64,000 nucleotides of DNA from Schistosoma haematobium (lineage: Eukaryota; Platyhelminthes; Trematoda; Strigeidida; Schistosomatidae), in NCBI RefSeq assembly GCF_000699445.3, contig NC_067196.1, forward strand, positions 47,905,364 to 47,969,363. Direction: 5' to 3'. Positions 1-11,100 of the stretch are shown here, one piece after another. Positions within the stretch are counted from its first letter, which is position 1; each line of letters begins with the position of its first letter. The position numbers and the translations under genes are program-made. The notes below the pieces were generated by a model. It did no database searches. It was not told the DNA's origin and worked only from the letters and a program-made list of their open reading frames with translations.

Positions 1-6
1 CGACAT

Positions 7-468
7 TGGATGCTGACCACATTAGTTTTCATGGACTCACCTAGCTGAAGGCCTGTAGAATTATGGTCTACTATGACATTAGTACTGCTCTAATAATAGA
101 CCTAATCCTAAACTTGTAGATTTGTCATGATATAACTGCCTAATCTATAAGATCTTACGTGGAAGTCACACCATCGACTACACCAACTCACTGTATCGTA
201 TCAATTACCAATGCATGATGTAGAACAAGGTTAGGCTAGAGAAAGAACAATATATTTAATATGAATAGAAGATATAAGGTAACATTCAGCAGAGACCACG
301 CCTGCATGGCCGAGCCATGCCACTCGATCAACTCCAGTCCATTCCATTCATTGTTCGCGCCTTCTCCATTGTTAGGTATTTCTCCGTGTTAAATATTGAA
401 TATCTATTTTCCGAGTAATCTCGTATTCAGCTTTGAGGATTGTGTGGTTATGGTTCAATGCCACTACA
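7..468 (-). mobile_element. LTR-like segment of array unit 1
   Basis: This non-coding part of the unit starts with TG at 7 and ends with CA at 468, as retroviral-type LTRs do. It lies between the protease fragment of one unit and the gag of the next. The last array copy ends at the equivalent of this CA (7235), which supports a real element boundary here. Equivalent segments start near 1698, 3390 and 5082. The protease reading frame runs straight into it with no visible polypurine tract, so the internal deletion that removed RT ended almost exactly at the LTR. The boundaries are inferred. Confidence 0.5.
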
Positions 469-676
469 GGTCTGTCATGTGCTTAATTATAACTGGAAAT
501 AATCCGCAACCAGAGAAAGAAGTTACGCAGACAGATAAATTAGTGTTTCCGTCTACTAGCCTCCATTTGCGCGTATCGATGAGGAGATTATGGTGTTGTA
601 GAAGGTCTATACCAATGGATGACATAGAAACATCTGCAATAACGAAGATCCAGTGTATGGGTTTGCGTAAACCCAT
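464..676 (-). pseudogene. Protease C-terminal and linker fragment, unit 1
   Basis: In the same frame as the upstream retropepsin, after one TAG stop. It carries the hydrophobic second half of a gypsy-type protease, which normally precedes RT, and ends at the LTR-like boundary. Identical fragments occur at 2155-2367, 3847-4059 and 5539-5751. Confidence 0.65.
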
Positions 677-730
677 GTTAGGGTAAACGTACCTTCTACC
701 ATATGTGGCAATAGGCTTTCCGATTGCCGC

Positions 731-964
731 CTATAAGTTTAAAGCCGACTCGTGAAGCCGGTCGCTAGAATTCGCAGGAAGAACACTAACTTCTGCACCA
801 GTATCGACGAAGTAGCGAACTCTCGTTGTCACATCTGTGACGTACAACAGACGGCTATGTTCGCTGGCTACGGTTGCCGCTAACGCATGCCGGCTTGGAA
901 GTTTCCCCAGTGGTTTTTCGTGTCGGTCGGTTTTGAGTTGGGAAAATTGAAGGGGTTTCTGCAA
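731..964 (-). pseudogene. Retropepsin fragment, array unit 1
   Basis: Encodes an aspartic protease of retrotransposon type. The catalytic signature is visible as FVDTGAEVSVLP. A TAG separates it from the following in-frame stretch (464-676), which holds the second half of the domain (IGIDLLQHHNLLIDT), where the sequence would normally lead to reverse transcriptase. It stops at the LTR-like segment, so RT, RNase H and integrase are absent. Confidence 0.75.
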
Positions 965-1124
965 TTTCTGGAAGACTTTCCATACTGGTTATGATACCAG
1001 CATCAGTCGGGGTTATCAGTCTCTCGTGGTTTAGAGACAGATCGCTTACGTGAAGAGCTTCTTCGAGGGTGTGTGACCGTTTACGGTCGTCACGAAACGT
1101 AAGATAATGTGTAAGTGTATGACA

Positions 1125-1679
1125 TCACTCTGTTATGTCATTCTGGGTTGTTTGAGGTTTCTCTTTGACTGAAAAAACCTTGGCATTAGAAAATTTGGTG
1201 ATTTCTAAGATGCGGTCGGCCGATGCAGCCAACTCGTTTAAGGTGTTGTTTTGAAACGAGGCAAGCACAACTTGCACCTGTTGAGGAAGTTTGGATAAGA
1301 AAAGTTGTTTAAATAAGCCATCATCGAAGGTTCTTTGGCCGATAACCTCCCTCATTCTTTGCAACATGTCCGTCGCAGAACCGTGTTGTAGGTCAATTTT
1401 ATCAAGGAGTTGGCCTAACCTTTGTCGATCGGTCAGGTCTCCGCGGTTAAGGATAGATCGTTTAAGTGTTTCGCAAGGTTCAGAAACATCGCTAGCAAAC
1501 ATGCTAGGTGTTATGTACCCGTTGAATTCTCGAGGTAGTGCCTTGACTACTACGAGGAATTGTGCACGTGTGTCAATCGCGCCGTGCTTGTGGAAGCCGG
1601 CCTCTGTGTAGCGAAACCAGGCTTCGATGTTGTCTGGACAGAAGGGTGTAGCGGGAAATAAATCCCCAAAACAAATAGC
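1125..1679 (-). pseudogene. gag-like fragment, array unit 1
   Basis: Minus-strand frame, open from about 1679, encoding a gag capsid-like protein of the Ty3/gypsy type found in flatworms. It is rich in charged helices and carries an LSKLPQQVQVVL motif typical of these capsids. Two adjacent stops lie just upstream of 1679, so the true start is either the next unit's leader or missing. This copy differs from units two to four: a TTA leucine codon has become TGA near 1127, which removes the basic RRSSSRKRS tail. A one-base deletion further on would also shift the frame. It is not a functional gene here. Confidence 0.75.
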
Positions 1680-2154
1680 TCATTAAGTTTTCGACATTGG
1701 ATGCTGACCACATTAGTTTTCATGGACTCACCTAGCTGAAGGCCTGTAGAATTATGGTCTACTATGACATTAGTACTGCTCTAATAATAGACCTAATCCT
1801 AAACTTGTAGATTTGTCATGATATAACTGCCTAATCTATAAGATCTTACGTGGAAGTCACACCATCGACTACACCAACTCACTGTATCGTATCAATTACC
1901 AATGCATGATGTAGAACAAGGTTAGGCTAGAGAAAGAACAATATATTTAATATGAATAGAAGATATAAGGTAACATTCAGCAGAGACCACGCCTGCATGG
2001 CCGAGCCATGCCACTCGATCAACTCCAGTCCATTCCATTCATTGTTCGCGCCTTCTCCATTGTTAGGTATTTCTCCGTGTTAAATATTGAATATCTATTT
2101 TCCGAGTAATCTCGTATTCAGCTTTGAGGATTGTGTGGTTATGGTTCAATGCCA

Positions 2155-2655
2155 CTACAGGTCTGTCATGTGCTTAATTATAACTGGAAATAATCCGCAA
2201 CCAGAGAAAGAAGTTACGCAGACAGATAAATTAGTGTTTCCGTCTACTAGCCTCCATTTGCGCGTATCGATGAGGAGATTATGGTGTTGTAGAAGGTCTA
2301 TACCAATGGATGACATAGAAACATCTGCAATAACGAAGATCCAGTGTATGGGTTTGCGTAAACCCATGTTAGGGTAAACGTACCTTCTACCATATGTGGC
2401 AATAGGCTTTCCGATTGCCGCCTATAAGTTTAAAGCCGACTCGTGAAGCCGGTCGCTAGAATTCGCAGGAAGAACACTAACTTCTGCACCAGTATCGACG
2501 AAGTAGCGAACTCTCGTTGTCACATCTGTGACGTACAACAGACGGCTATGTTCGCTGGCTACGGTTGCCGCTAACGCATGCCGGCTTGGAAGTTTCCCCA
2601 GTGGTTTTTCGTGTCGGTCGGTTTTGAGTTGGGAAAATTGAAGGGGTTTCTGCAA
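2155..2655 (-). pseudogene. Retropepsin and linker fragment, array unit 2
   Basis: The DTGA-type protease fragment (2422-2655) and the linker (2155-2367) lie in one frame, split by a TAG. The sequence is the same as in unit 1. Confidence 0.72.
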
Positions 2656-2693
2656 TTTCTGGAAGACTTTCCATACTGGTTATGATACCAGCA

Positions 2694-3371
2694 TCAGTCG
2701 GGGTTATCAGTCTCTCGTGGTTTAGAGACAGATCGCTTACGTGAAGAGCTTCTTCGAGGGGTGTGTGACCGTTTACGGTCGTCACGAAACGTAAGATAAT
2801 GTGTAAGTGTATGACATAACTCTGTTATGTCATTCTGGGTTGTTTGAGGTTTCTCTTTGACTGAAAAAACCTTGGCATTAGAAAATTTGGTGATTTCTAA
2901 GATGCGGTCGGCCGATGCAGCCAACTCGTTTAAGGTGTTGTTTTGAAACGAGGCAAGCACAACTTGCACCTGTTGAGGAAGTTTGGATAAGAAAAGTTGT
3001 TTAAATAAGCCATCATCGAAGGTTCTTTGGCCGATAACCTCCCTCATTCTTTGCAACATGTCCGTCGCAGAACCGTGTTGTAGGTCAATTTTATCAAGGA
3101 GTTGGCCTAACCTTTGTCGATCGGTCAGGTCTCCGCGGTTAAGGATAGATCGTTTAAGTGTTTCGCAAGGTTCAGAAACATCGCTAGCAAACATGCTAGG
3201 TGTTATGTACCCGTTGAATTCTCGAGGTAGTGCCTTGACTACTACGAGGAATTGTGCACGTGTGTCAATCGCGCCGTGCTTGTGGAAGCCGGCCTCTGTG
3301 TAGCGAAACCAGGCTTCGATGTTGTCTGGACAGAAGGGTGTAGCGGGAAATAAATCCCCAAAACAAATAGC
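2694..3371 (-). pseudogene. gag-like fragment, array unit 2
   Basis: Same capsid-like gag as unit 1 but with the longer tail: a basic RRSSSRKRS stretch, then a stop. Just beyond that TGA the same frame reads a zinc-knuckle-like CWYH...C sequence, so the nucleocapsid is cut off from gag by one nonsense codon. Confidence 0.75.
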
Positions 3372-3846
3372 TCATTAAGTTTTCGACATTGGATGCTGAC
3401 CACATTAGTTTTCATGGACTCACCTAGCTGAAGGCCTGTAGAATTATGGTCTACTATGACATTAGTACTGCTCTAATAATAGACCTAATCCTAAACTTGT
3501 AGATTTGTCATGATATAACTGCCTAATCTATAAGATCTTACGTGGAAGTCACACCATCGACTACACCAACTCACTGTATCGTATCAATTACCAATGCATG
3601 ATGTAGAACAAGGTTAGGCTAGAGAAAGAACAATATATTTAATATGAATAGAAGATATAAGGTAACATTCAGCAGAGACCACGCCTGCATGGCCGAGCCA
3701 TGCCACTCGATCAACTCCAGTCCATTCCATTCATTGTTCGCGCCTTCTCCATTGTTAGGTATTTCTCCGTGTTAAATATTGAATATCTATTTTCCGAGTA
3801 ATCTCGTATTCAGCTTTGAGGATTGTGTGGTTATGGTTCAATGCCA

Positions 3847-4347
3847 CTACAGGTCTGTCATGTGCTTAATTATAACTGGAAATAATCCGCAACCAGAGAA
3901 AGAAGTTACGCAGACAGATAAATTAGTGTTTCCGTCTACTAGCCTCCATTTGCGCGTATCGATGAGGAGATTATGGTGTTGTAGAAGGTCTATACCAATG
4001 GATGACATAGAAACATCTGCAATAACGAAGATCCAGTGTATGGGTTTGCGTAAACCCATGTTAGGGTAAACGTACCTTCTACCATATGTGGCAATAGGCT
4101 TTCCGATTGCCGCCTATAAGTTTAAAGCCGACTCGTGAAGCCGGTCGCTAGAATTCGCAGGAAGAACACTAACTTCTGCACCAGTATCGACGAAGTAGCG
4201 AACTCTCGTTGTCACATCTGTGACGTACAACAGACGGCTATGTTCGCTGGCTACGGTTGCCGCTAACGCATGCCGGCTTGGAAGTTTCCCCAGTGGTTTT
4301 TCGTGTCGGTCGGTTTTGAGTTGGGAAAATTGAAGGGGTTTCTGCAA
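3847..4347 (-). pseudogene. Retropepsin and linker fragment, array unit 3
   Basis: DTGA-type protease fragment plus linker in one frame with one TAG, identical to unit 2. Confidence 0.72.
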
Positions 4348-4385
4348 TTTCTGGAAGACTTTCCATACTGGTTATGATACCAGCA

Positions 4386-5063
4386 TCAGTCGGGGTTATC
4401 AGTCTCTCGTGGTTTAGAGACAGATCGCTTACGTGAAGAGCTTCTTCGAGGGGTGTGTGACCGTTTACGGTCGTCACGAAACGTAAGATAATGTGTAAGT
4501 GTATGACATAACTCTGTTATGTCATTCTGGGTTGTTTGAGGTTTCTCTTTGACTGAAAAAACCTTGGCATTAGAAAATTTGGTGATTTCTAAGATGCGGT
4601 CGGCCGATGCAGCCAACTCGTTTAAGGTGTTGTTTTGAAACGAGGCAAGCACAACTTGCACCTGTTGAGGAAGTTTGGATAAGAAAAGTTGTTTAAATAA
4701 GCCATCATCGAAGGTTCTTTGGCCGATAACCTCCCTCATTCTTTGCAACATGTCCGTCGCAGAACCGTGTTGTAGGTCAATTTTATCAAGGAGTTGGCCT
4801 AACCTTTGTCGATCGGTCAGGTCTCCGCGGTTAAGGATAGATCGTTTAAGTGTTTCGCAAGGTTCAGAAACATCGCTAGCAAACATGCTAGGTGTTATGT
4901 ACCCGTTGAATTCTCGAGGTAGTGCCTTGACTACTACGAGGAATTGTGCACGTGTGTCAATCGCGCCGTGCTTGTGGAAGCCGGCCTCTGTGTAGCGAAA
5001 CCAGGCTTCGATGTTGTCTGGACAGAAGGGTGTAGCGGGAAATAAATCCCCAAAACAAATAGC
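4386..5063 (-). pseudogene. gag-like fragment, array unit 3
   Basis: Apparently identical to unit 2, including the 166-residue stretch with the basic tail. The identity suggests recent amplification or gene conversion. Confidence 0.75.
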
Positions 5064-5538
5064 TCATTAAGTTTTCGACATTGGATGCTGACCACATTAG
5101 TTTTCATGGACTCACCTAGCTGAAGGCCTGTAGAATTATGGTCTACTATGACATTAGTACTGCTCTAATAATAGACCTAATCCTAAACTTGTAGATTTGT
5201 CATGATATAACTGCCTAATCTATAAGATCTTACGTGGAAGTCACACCATCGACTACACCAACTCACTGTATCGTATCAATTACCAATGCATGATGTAGAA
5301 CAAGGTTAGGCTAGAGAAAGAACAATATATTTAATATGAATAGAAGATATAAGGTAACATTCAGCAGAGACCACGCCTGCATGGCCGAGCCATGCCACTC
5401 GATCAACTCCAGTCCATTCCATTCATTGTTCGCGCCTTCTCCATTGTTAGGTATTTCTCCGTGTTAAATATTGAATATCTATTTTCCGAGTAATCTCGTA
5501 TTCAGCTTTGAGGATTGTGTGGTTATGGTTCAATGCCA

Positions 5539-6039
5539 CTACAGGTCTGTCATGTGCTTAATTATAACTGGAAATAATCCGCAACCAGAGAAAGAAGTTA
5601 CGCAGACAGATAAATTAGTGTTTCCGTCTACTAGCCTCCATTTGCGCGTATCGATGAGGAGATTATGGTGTTGTAGAAGGTCTATACCAATGGATGACAT
5701 AGAAACATCTGCAATAACGAAGATCCAGTGTATGGGTTTGCGTAAACCCATGTTAGGGTAAACGTACCTTCTACCATATGTGGCAATAGGCTTTCCGATT
5801 GCCGCCTATAAGTTTAAAGCCGACTCGTGAAGCCGGTCGCTAGAATTCGCAGGAAGAACACTAACTTCTGCACCAGTATCGACGAAGTAGCGAACTCTCG
5901 TTGTCACATCTGTGACGTACAACAGACGGCTATGTTCGCTGGCTACGGTTGCCGCTAACGCATGCCGGCTTGGAAGTTTCCCCAGTGGTTTTTCGTGTCG
6001 GTCGGTTTTGAGTTGGGAAAATTGAAGGGGTTTCTGCAA
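5539..6039 (-). pseudogene. Retropepsin and linker fragment, array unit 4
   Basis: DTGA-type protease fragment plus linker in one frame with one TAG, identical to units 2 and 3. Confidence 0.72.
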
Positions 6040-6077
6040 TTTCTGGAAGACTTTCCATACTGGTTATGATACCAGCA

Positions 6078-6755
6078 TCAGTCGGGGTTATCAGTCTCTC
6101 GTGGTTTAGAGACAGATCGCTTACGTGAAGAGCTTCTTCGAGGGGTGTGTGACCGTTTACGGTCGTCACGAAACGTAAGATAATGTGTAAGTGTATGACA
6201 TAACTCTGTTATGTCATTCTGGGTTGTTTGAGGTTTCTCTTTGACTGAAAAAACCTTGGCATTAGAAAATTTGGTGATTTCTAAGATGCGGTCGGCCGAT
6301 GCAGCCAACTCGTTTAAGGTGTTGTTTTGAAACGAGGCAAGCACAACTTGCACCTGTTGAGGAAGTTTGGATAAGAAAAGTTGTTTAAATAAGCCATCAT
6401 CGAAGGTTCTTTGGCCGATAACCTCCCTCATTCTTTGCAACATGTCCGTCGCAGAACCGTGTTGTAGGTCAATTTTATCAAGGAGTTGGCCTAACCTTTG
6501 TCGATCGGTCAGGTCTCCGCGGTTAAGGATAGATCGTTTAAGTGTTTCGCAAGGTTCAGAAACATCGCTAGCAAACATGCTAGGTGTTATGTACCCGTTG
6601 AATTCTCGAGGTAGTGCCTTGACTACTACGAGGAATTGTGCACGTGTGTCAATCGCGCCGTGCTTGTGGAAGCCGGCCTCTGTGTAGCGAAACCAGGCTT
6701 CGATGTTGTCTGGACAGAAGGGTGTAGCGGGAAATAAATCCCCAAAACAAATAGC
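6078..6755 (-). pseudogene. gag-like fragment, array unit 4
   Basis: Apparently identical to units 2 and 3. It is the last gag copy before the terminal LTR-like piece. Confidence 0.75.
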
Positions 6756-6773
6756 TCATTAAGTTTTCGACAT

Positions 6774-7235
6774 TGGATGCTGACCACATTAGTTTTCATG
6801 GACTCACCTAGCTGAAGGCCTGTAGAATTATGGTCTACTATGACATTAGTACTGCTCTAATAATAGACCTAATCCTAAACTTGTAGATTTGTCATGATAT
6901 AACTGCCTAATCTATAAGATCTTACGTGGAAGTCACACCATCGACTACACCAACTCACTGTATCGTATCAATTACCAATGCATGATGTAGAACAAGGTTA
7001 GGCTAGAGAAAGAACAATATATTTAATATGAATAGAAGATATAAGGTAACATTCAGCAGAGACCACGCCTGCATGGCCGAGCCATGCCACTCGATCAACT
7101 CCAGTCCATTCCATTCATTGTTCGCGCCTTCTCCATTGTTAGGTATTTCTCCGTGTTAAATATTGAATATCTATTTTCCGAGTAATCTCGTATTCAGCTT
7201 TGAGGATTGTGTGGTTATGGTTCAATGACACTACA
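6774..7235 (-). mobile_element. Terminal LTR-like copy closing the array
   Basis: The last copy contains only the LTR-like part of the unit. It matches the others up to CACTACA at 7235, with one mismatch (GACAC for GCCAC) near 7228, and then switches to unrelated sequence. A boundary at the presumed LTR end is what an LTR-bounded array would show. Confidence 0.55.
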
Positions 7236-7239
7236 GGCT

Positions 7240-7935
7240 CTCGGCCATTCACCAGCACGAAATCGCGAGTGGGGACGGCGTGCTCATCAACCCCTGTAAG
7301 CGCCAGCCAGATGAGATCAAACGCTCCTTAATATATTGATGGTCTATTAAATATATCTTTGAACCTCCTCGCTTCTCTCTTTTGACTTCACTTGTTTGGT
7401 AGGATTCATATTAGAAGGTGTTACTGGTTGAAGCTTTGTCAAACTCCGAATACCTGTGGGATCTTCAAGGGCATTAGTTGAACTGAAGTTGAGGACATAG
7501 TCTTCAACTTAAGTGTCATGGGTGTCTGTTCAGTCATGGTGAAATATGAAGTACGAGAATGAACGAGTGAAAAAAATGCATCAAAAACACGGGAAAAAAT
7601 ATCACAATATATAAAAAATTAATACAAGGCAATAATATACATAATTCCAAAAAGAAACAGACTCACAGTTTGCAATTTGGTGTGCCACATTACGTCGGGC
7701 TCGACAATGAAGATGCCATAGGTATTTGAAGTTTGACGACGCTCTAATTAGTAATGCCTACTACGAATCCTAACAAAAAATTGAAATCAAAAGACAGAAG
7801 CGTGGAGGTTCAAAGATATATTTGATAGACTATCAATATATCGAGGACCGTCTGATCTAATCTGGCTAGCGATTGAAGGGGTTGTTGAGCACGGCGTTCC
7901 CACTCGCGATCTGGTGCTGATGCATGACTGAGCGC
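7240..7935. repeat. Imperfect inverted repeat, arms of about 220-240 bp
   Basis: The left arm (about 7240-7460) matches the reverse complement of the right arm (about 7700-7935). The match includes shared blocks around AATATATCTTTGAACCTCC and a GATCGCGAGTGGG-like block, at roughly 80-85% by eye. The spacer is about 240 bp. The left arm abuts the array end and the right arm abuts an LTR-like end. It may be two copies of one LTR-like sequence in opposite orientation, or a foldback element. Confidence 0.75.
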
Positions 7936-8020
7936 CTTCAGCTAAATGAGCCCGGTAAAACTAAAGCGGTCGGCAACGAATGTCGGAGACTAATAGAGTG
8001 ATTGATTTTGGGGATTTATT
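7935..8020 (+). mobile_element. Diverged LTR end and leader, opposite to the array
   Basis: Read on the plus strand, this stretch follows the reverse complement of the array's LTR end. It shares CCTTCAGCTA, TGAG-CC, AAAACTAA, GGTC-GCA, AATGTCG and finally TTTTGGGGATTTATTT, which in the array is the start of the gag leader. It is therefore a related LTR element in the opposite orientation, cut off by the LINE that follows. Confidence 0.6.
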
Positions 8021-8188
8021 TACGTTTATATACTCTCACCGGTCCTGGTATATTTATTATCCTTACAGATCTCTTCAAGCTTAAGGGAGTGATTTGCGCC
8101 ACACCTTTTTAAACGAGCAAAGCCATCATCTTAGATTTTCATTGGAAAATTTTCTGTCAGCTATGTTTGCTTTACAAGTATTGAAGGA

Positions 8189-11100
8189 TTGAAGAATTGT
8201 AGATTAGCGGCGGTACTAGACTCCCTAGGCAAACTCGGGTCTCCCAGCTCAGGGTCGCTGAACACAACAGTGGTTCCCAAAAACCCTGCAGGCGATTCGA
8301 CCCGCGTTAAGAGAGCCCAAAAGAACCAGGCATCACCGCCTAAGCCGAGCAACCCAAGTGTTGCTGCACGGAAAATAACTGGTGATTTAGTCGCACAGTC
8401 TACCCCCAAGACTGTTCGTCCGGTCAATAAAGAGCCCAAGATTCATAAACGCACACTGACCTCCAAAAAACAAGTTATTAAACCTGAACCCATCGTGAAA
8501 CCTGGTAAATTAACAACAGTTCGTGACGATTCTCTCATTATCATGAACCTCGTCGACAATCCTGACCTTCCTCTCAGTCTGCAGGATAAAAACGACAGGA
8601 TGCTGTGGGGTGAATTGAACAAAAAGCTCGAACTTCCTAGAATAGAGCCTTTGACGGTCACCCGGCTCACTCGAGGAAAGGATTCTAAGCATCTAAATCA
8701 CCCGAGGCTTCTCCGAGTAACACTTAAGAATGCTACCGACGTAGAGGACGTCTTGCTAGCAAGTCACTTACTGAAATCAGATGGTAACGTAAGAATATTG
8801 CCCGACATACCGTACTCTGAGCGCAATATCATACGAAACGTCCCTAAAGAATCTCGCGAGAAGTTCTTCCGCGGAAGAAACATAATTGTCCAAGGTATAC
8901 CGGAAAATGCAGACCCTACTCAATCAAATTCTGACATCAGGGAATGGAAATTCATCAAACAGTCCTTGAGGCTCAAACACATACTGACTCAGCATGTGAC
9001 GAGACTAGCCAAGAAGGACGGTGATCCTAGACCTCGTCTGATGAAGATAACCTTCCCATCTTCTCACATGGCGGCTGCAGTTCTGGAAGCATTTCGTGCC
9101 AACAGACGTCGATTGCCACCTGGAATCCACATGCACCCGGATAGGCCATACGAAGTCAGGACCAAGAACAAAGGCAAGCTGGAGCTGACCATTCCACTTG
9201 TGGACTGTCTAAACGATAAAAAACGTGTAAAGGACAGGGCCTACCACCTCGGCAAACCTCATATAGGTGGGCTACCTGTCCATTCACATAAGGTTCATAC
9301 AGAAAAACAGGACGAAGCTCATGCGTTCCAAATTGAAAGCATAAACTGCTTATATACGAACGCCGCGAGTTTACCAAACAAACTGGATGAACTACGTGAA
9401 CTTAGCGACGCTAACAAGGCCCATCTGATAGGAATATCTGAAACCTGGACATCTTCTCAGTTCTCGGATCAAGAGTTAGCATTGCCTGGGATGACTTTGT
9501 TCCGCAACGACAGAAAAATAGGAATTGGGGGCGGAGTAGCCATATACATAAGCTCTTGCTTGGAGGTGCACCAGGTTCACAACCTCGAGTTTAACAATCT
9601 TGAGGAATCCATATGGTGCTCTGTAAGGTTGTCTAGTACTTCCAGGTGTCTAGTCGGAGTCATTTACAGGAAGCCAACTGCCGACACCGAGTACGATAGT
9701 CGTATGCTGGAAGGACTATCCCGCTCTATCCGTCTCGGTTTCACACACATCCTGATTCTAGGGGACTTTAATCTCCCTAGAGTCAACTTCGCGGAACACA
9801 CGTACACTGGAGGCGACAACTCAACTGAAGCTCGGTTCTTCAACCTCATCGATAACTTGGGCTTATATGAAAATGTGAGGTCGGCAACTCGTTGGAGAAA
9901 CAGTCAGACACCATCGCGCTTAGACTGTGTATTCACTAACGAAGAATTCCTAGTCGACAACCTCTCAATCCTGGCTCCTCTGGGAAAAAGCGATCATGCC
10001 GTCATAGCCTTCAGTTTTGTCATCAAAACTAAGCTAAGGTATCCCAACAATAATTTGCGATGGAATTTTAAACGGCTGAATGTGCGAGCTCTACATGACC
10101 ATCTACAACAGGTGGCTTGGGATGTTCACCCTCAAATCGATGTGGATGGTCATTGGGACTTCTTGCTGCACACGCTCTTACGTGCTACAAACCATTCAGT
10201 TCCTCAAACGGTTCCCAAAAGCTTCAAGCCACCTACAGTAATCAAGAACCGTACCCTCCGCCTCCTAAGCCGCAAACGGCACTGTTGGGCGGAATACAAA
10301 CGAACTAATAACGATGGAGCGTATAGGCAATACAAACATATCAGGAACACATGCACGAAGGCTATAAGAGAAGACAGGCTTCAGTACCAAACAAAGCTTA
10401 TGGACAAATTCGCCTCTAACCCTAGAAGCCTATTCCGTTATGCAGCCTCTCTTCGTCAAGCCAAAACAGGAGTTTCTCAACTGCTAGGTCCTAACGGCCC
10501 GACCAACAACGATGGCGACGCCGCTAACCTTCTGGCGGCCCATTACTCTCAAACATTTCAACCGGCTGATATCAACTTTATTGACGACAGTTTCATCTGC
10601 AATTCCACAGGACTTTCTGAAGTGGACCTAAGCGCTGACTTGGTGTTCCGGAAACTGCAGCACTTACGACTTGACACTTCTCCTGGCCCGGATATGGTTC
10701 ATCCTGCCATACTGAGGGAGGCAGCCTCAATCCTGGCAACGCCGCTTAGCGTGATGTTTTCACACTCGCTTAGCCGAGGCAAACTACCGGAAAATTGGAA
10801 GTTGGCTCACATCACACCAATTTGCAAAGGTGGTCGACGCAATGAACCTTCAAGTTACCGGCCGGTAGCTCTTCTGTCGTTACCTTCAAAACTCATGGAG
10901 TCCCTGATATGCGACGGTTTAAATGACTACCTACTGTCCTTAAATTTCTTCTCACCCCAACAGCATGGTTTCAGGAAGGGTTACTCTTGTATAACCAACC
11001 TGCTGACTGCGGTGGACAGATGGACAAGCATCCTCGATCGCAAGGGAAAGGTTGATGTCATTTACCTTGATTTCTCAAAAGCTTTTGATAAGGTTAACCA

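Larger units (their letters stand above)
1..7235 (-). repeat. Tandem array of a 1.69 kb gag-pro retroelement unit
   Basis: The same sequence restarts at 1, 1692, 3384, 5076 and 6768, giving periods of 1691, 1692, 1692 and 1692. A final partial copy stops near 7235. The array already runs at the window's left edge, so its full length is unknown. Units two to four look identical by eye. Unit one differs by a one-base deletion in the G run near 1070 and by a substitution near 1129 that creates a gag stop. Each unit has about 460 bp of non-coding, LTR-like sequence, then (read on the minus strand) gag and an aspartic protease, with no reverse transcriptase. It could be a true satellite, a heterochromatic (for example W-linked) block, or an assembly expansion. 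Confidence 0.95.

Noticed and set aside
396..686. Plus-strand ORF of 96 codons repeated in each array unit
   Set aside because: It overlaps the LTR-like segment and lies antisense to the protease linker; it repeats only because the unit repeats.
1291..1611. Plus-strand 106-codon ORF in each unit
   Set aside because: Antisense to the gag frame, which has recognisable capsid motifs. A shadow.
1..7235. CRISPR-like or VNTR-type regulatory array
   Set aside because: The 1.69 kb unit encodes gag and protease; there is no short repeat-spacer structure.
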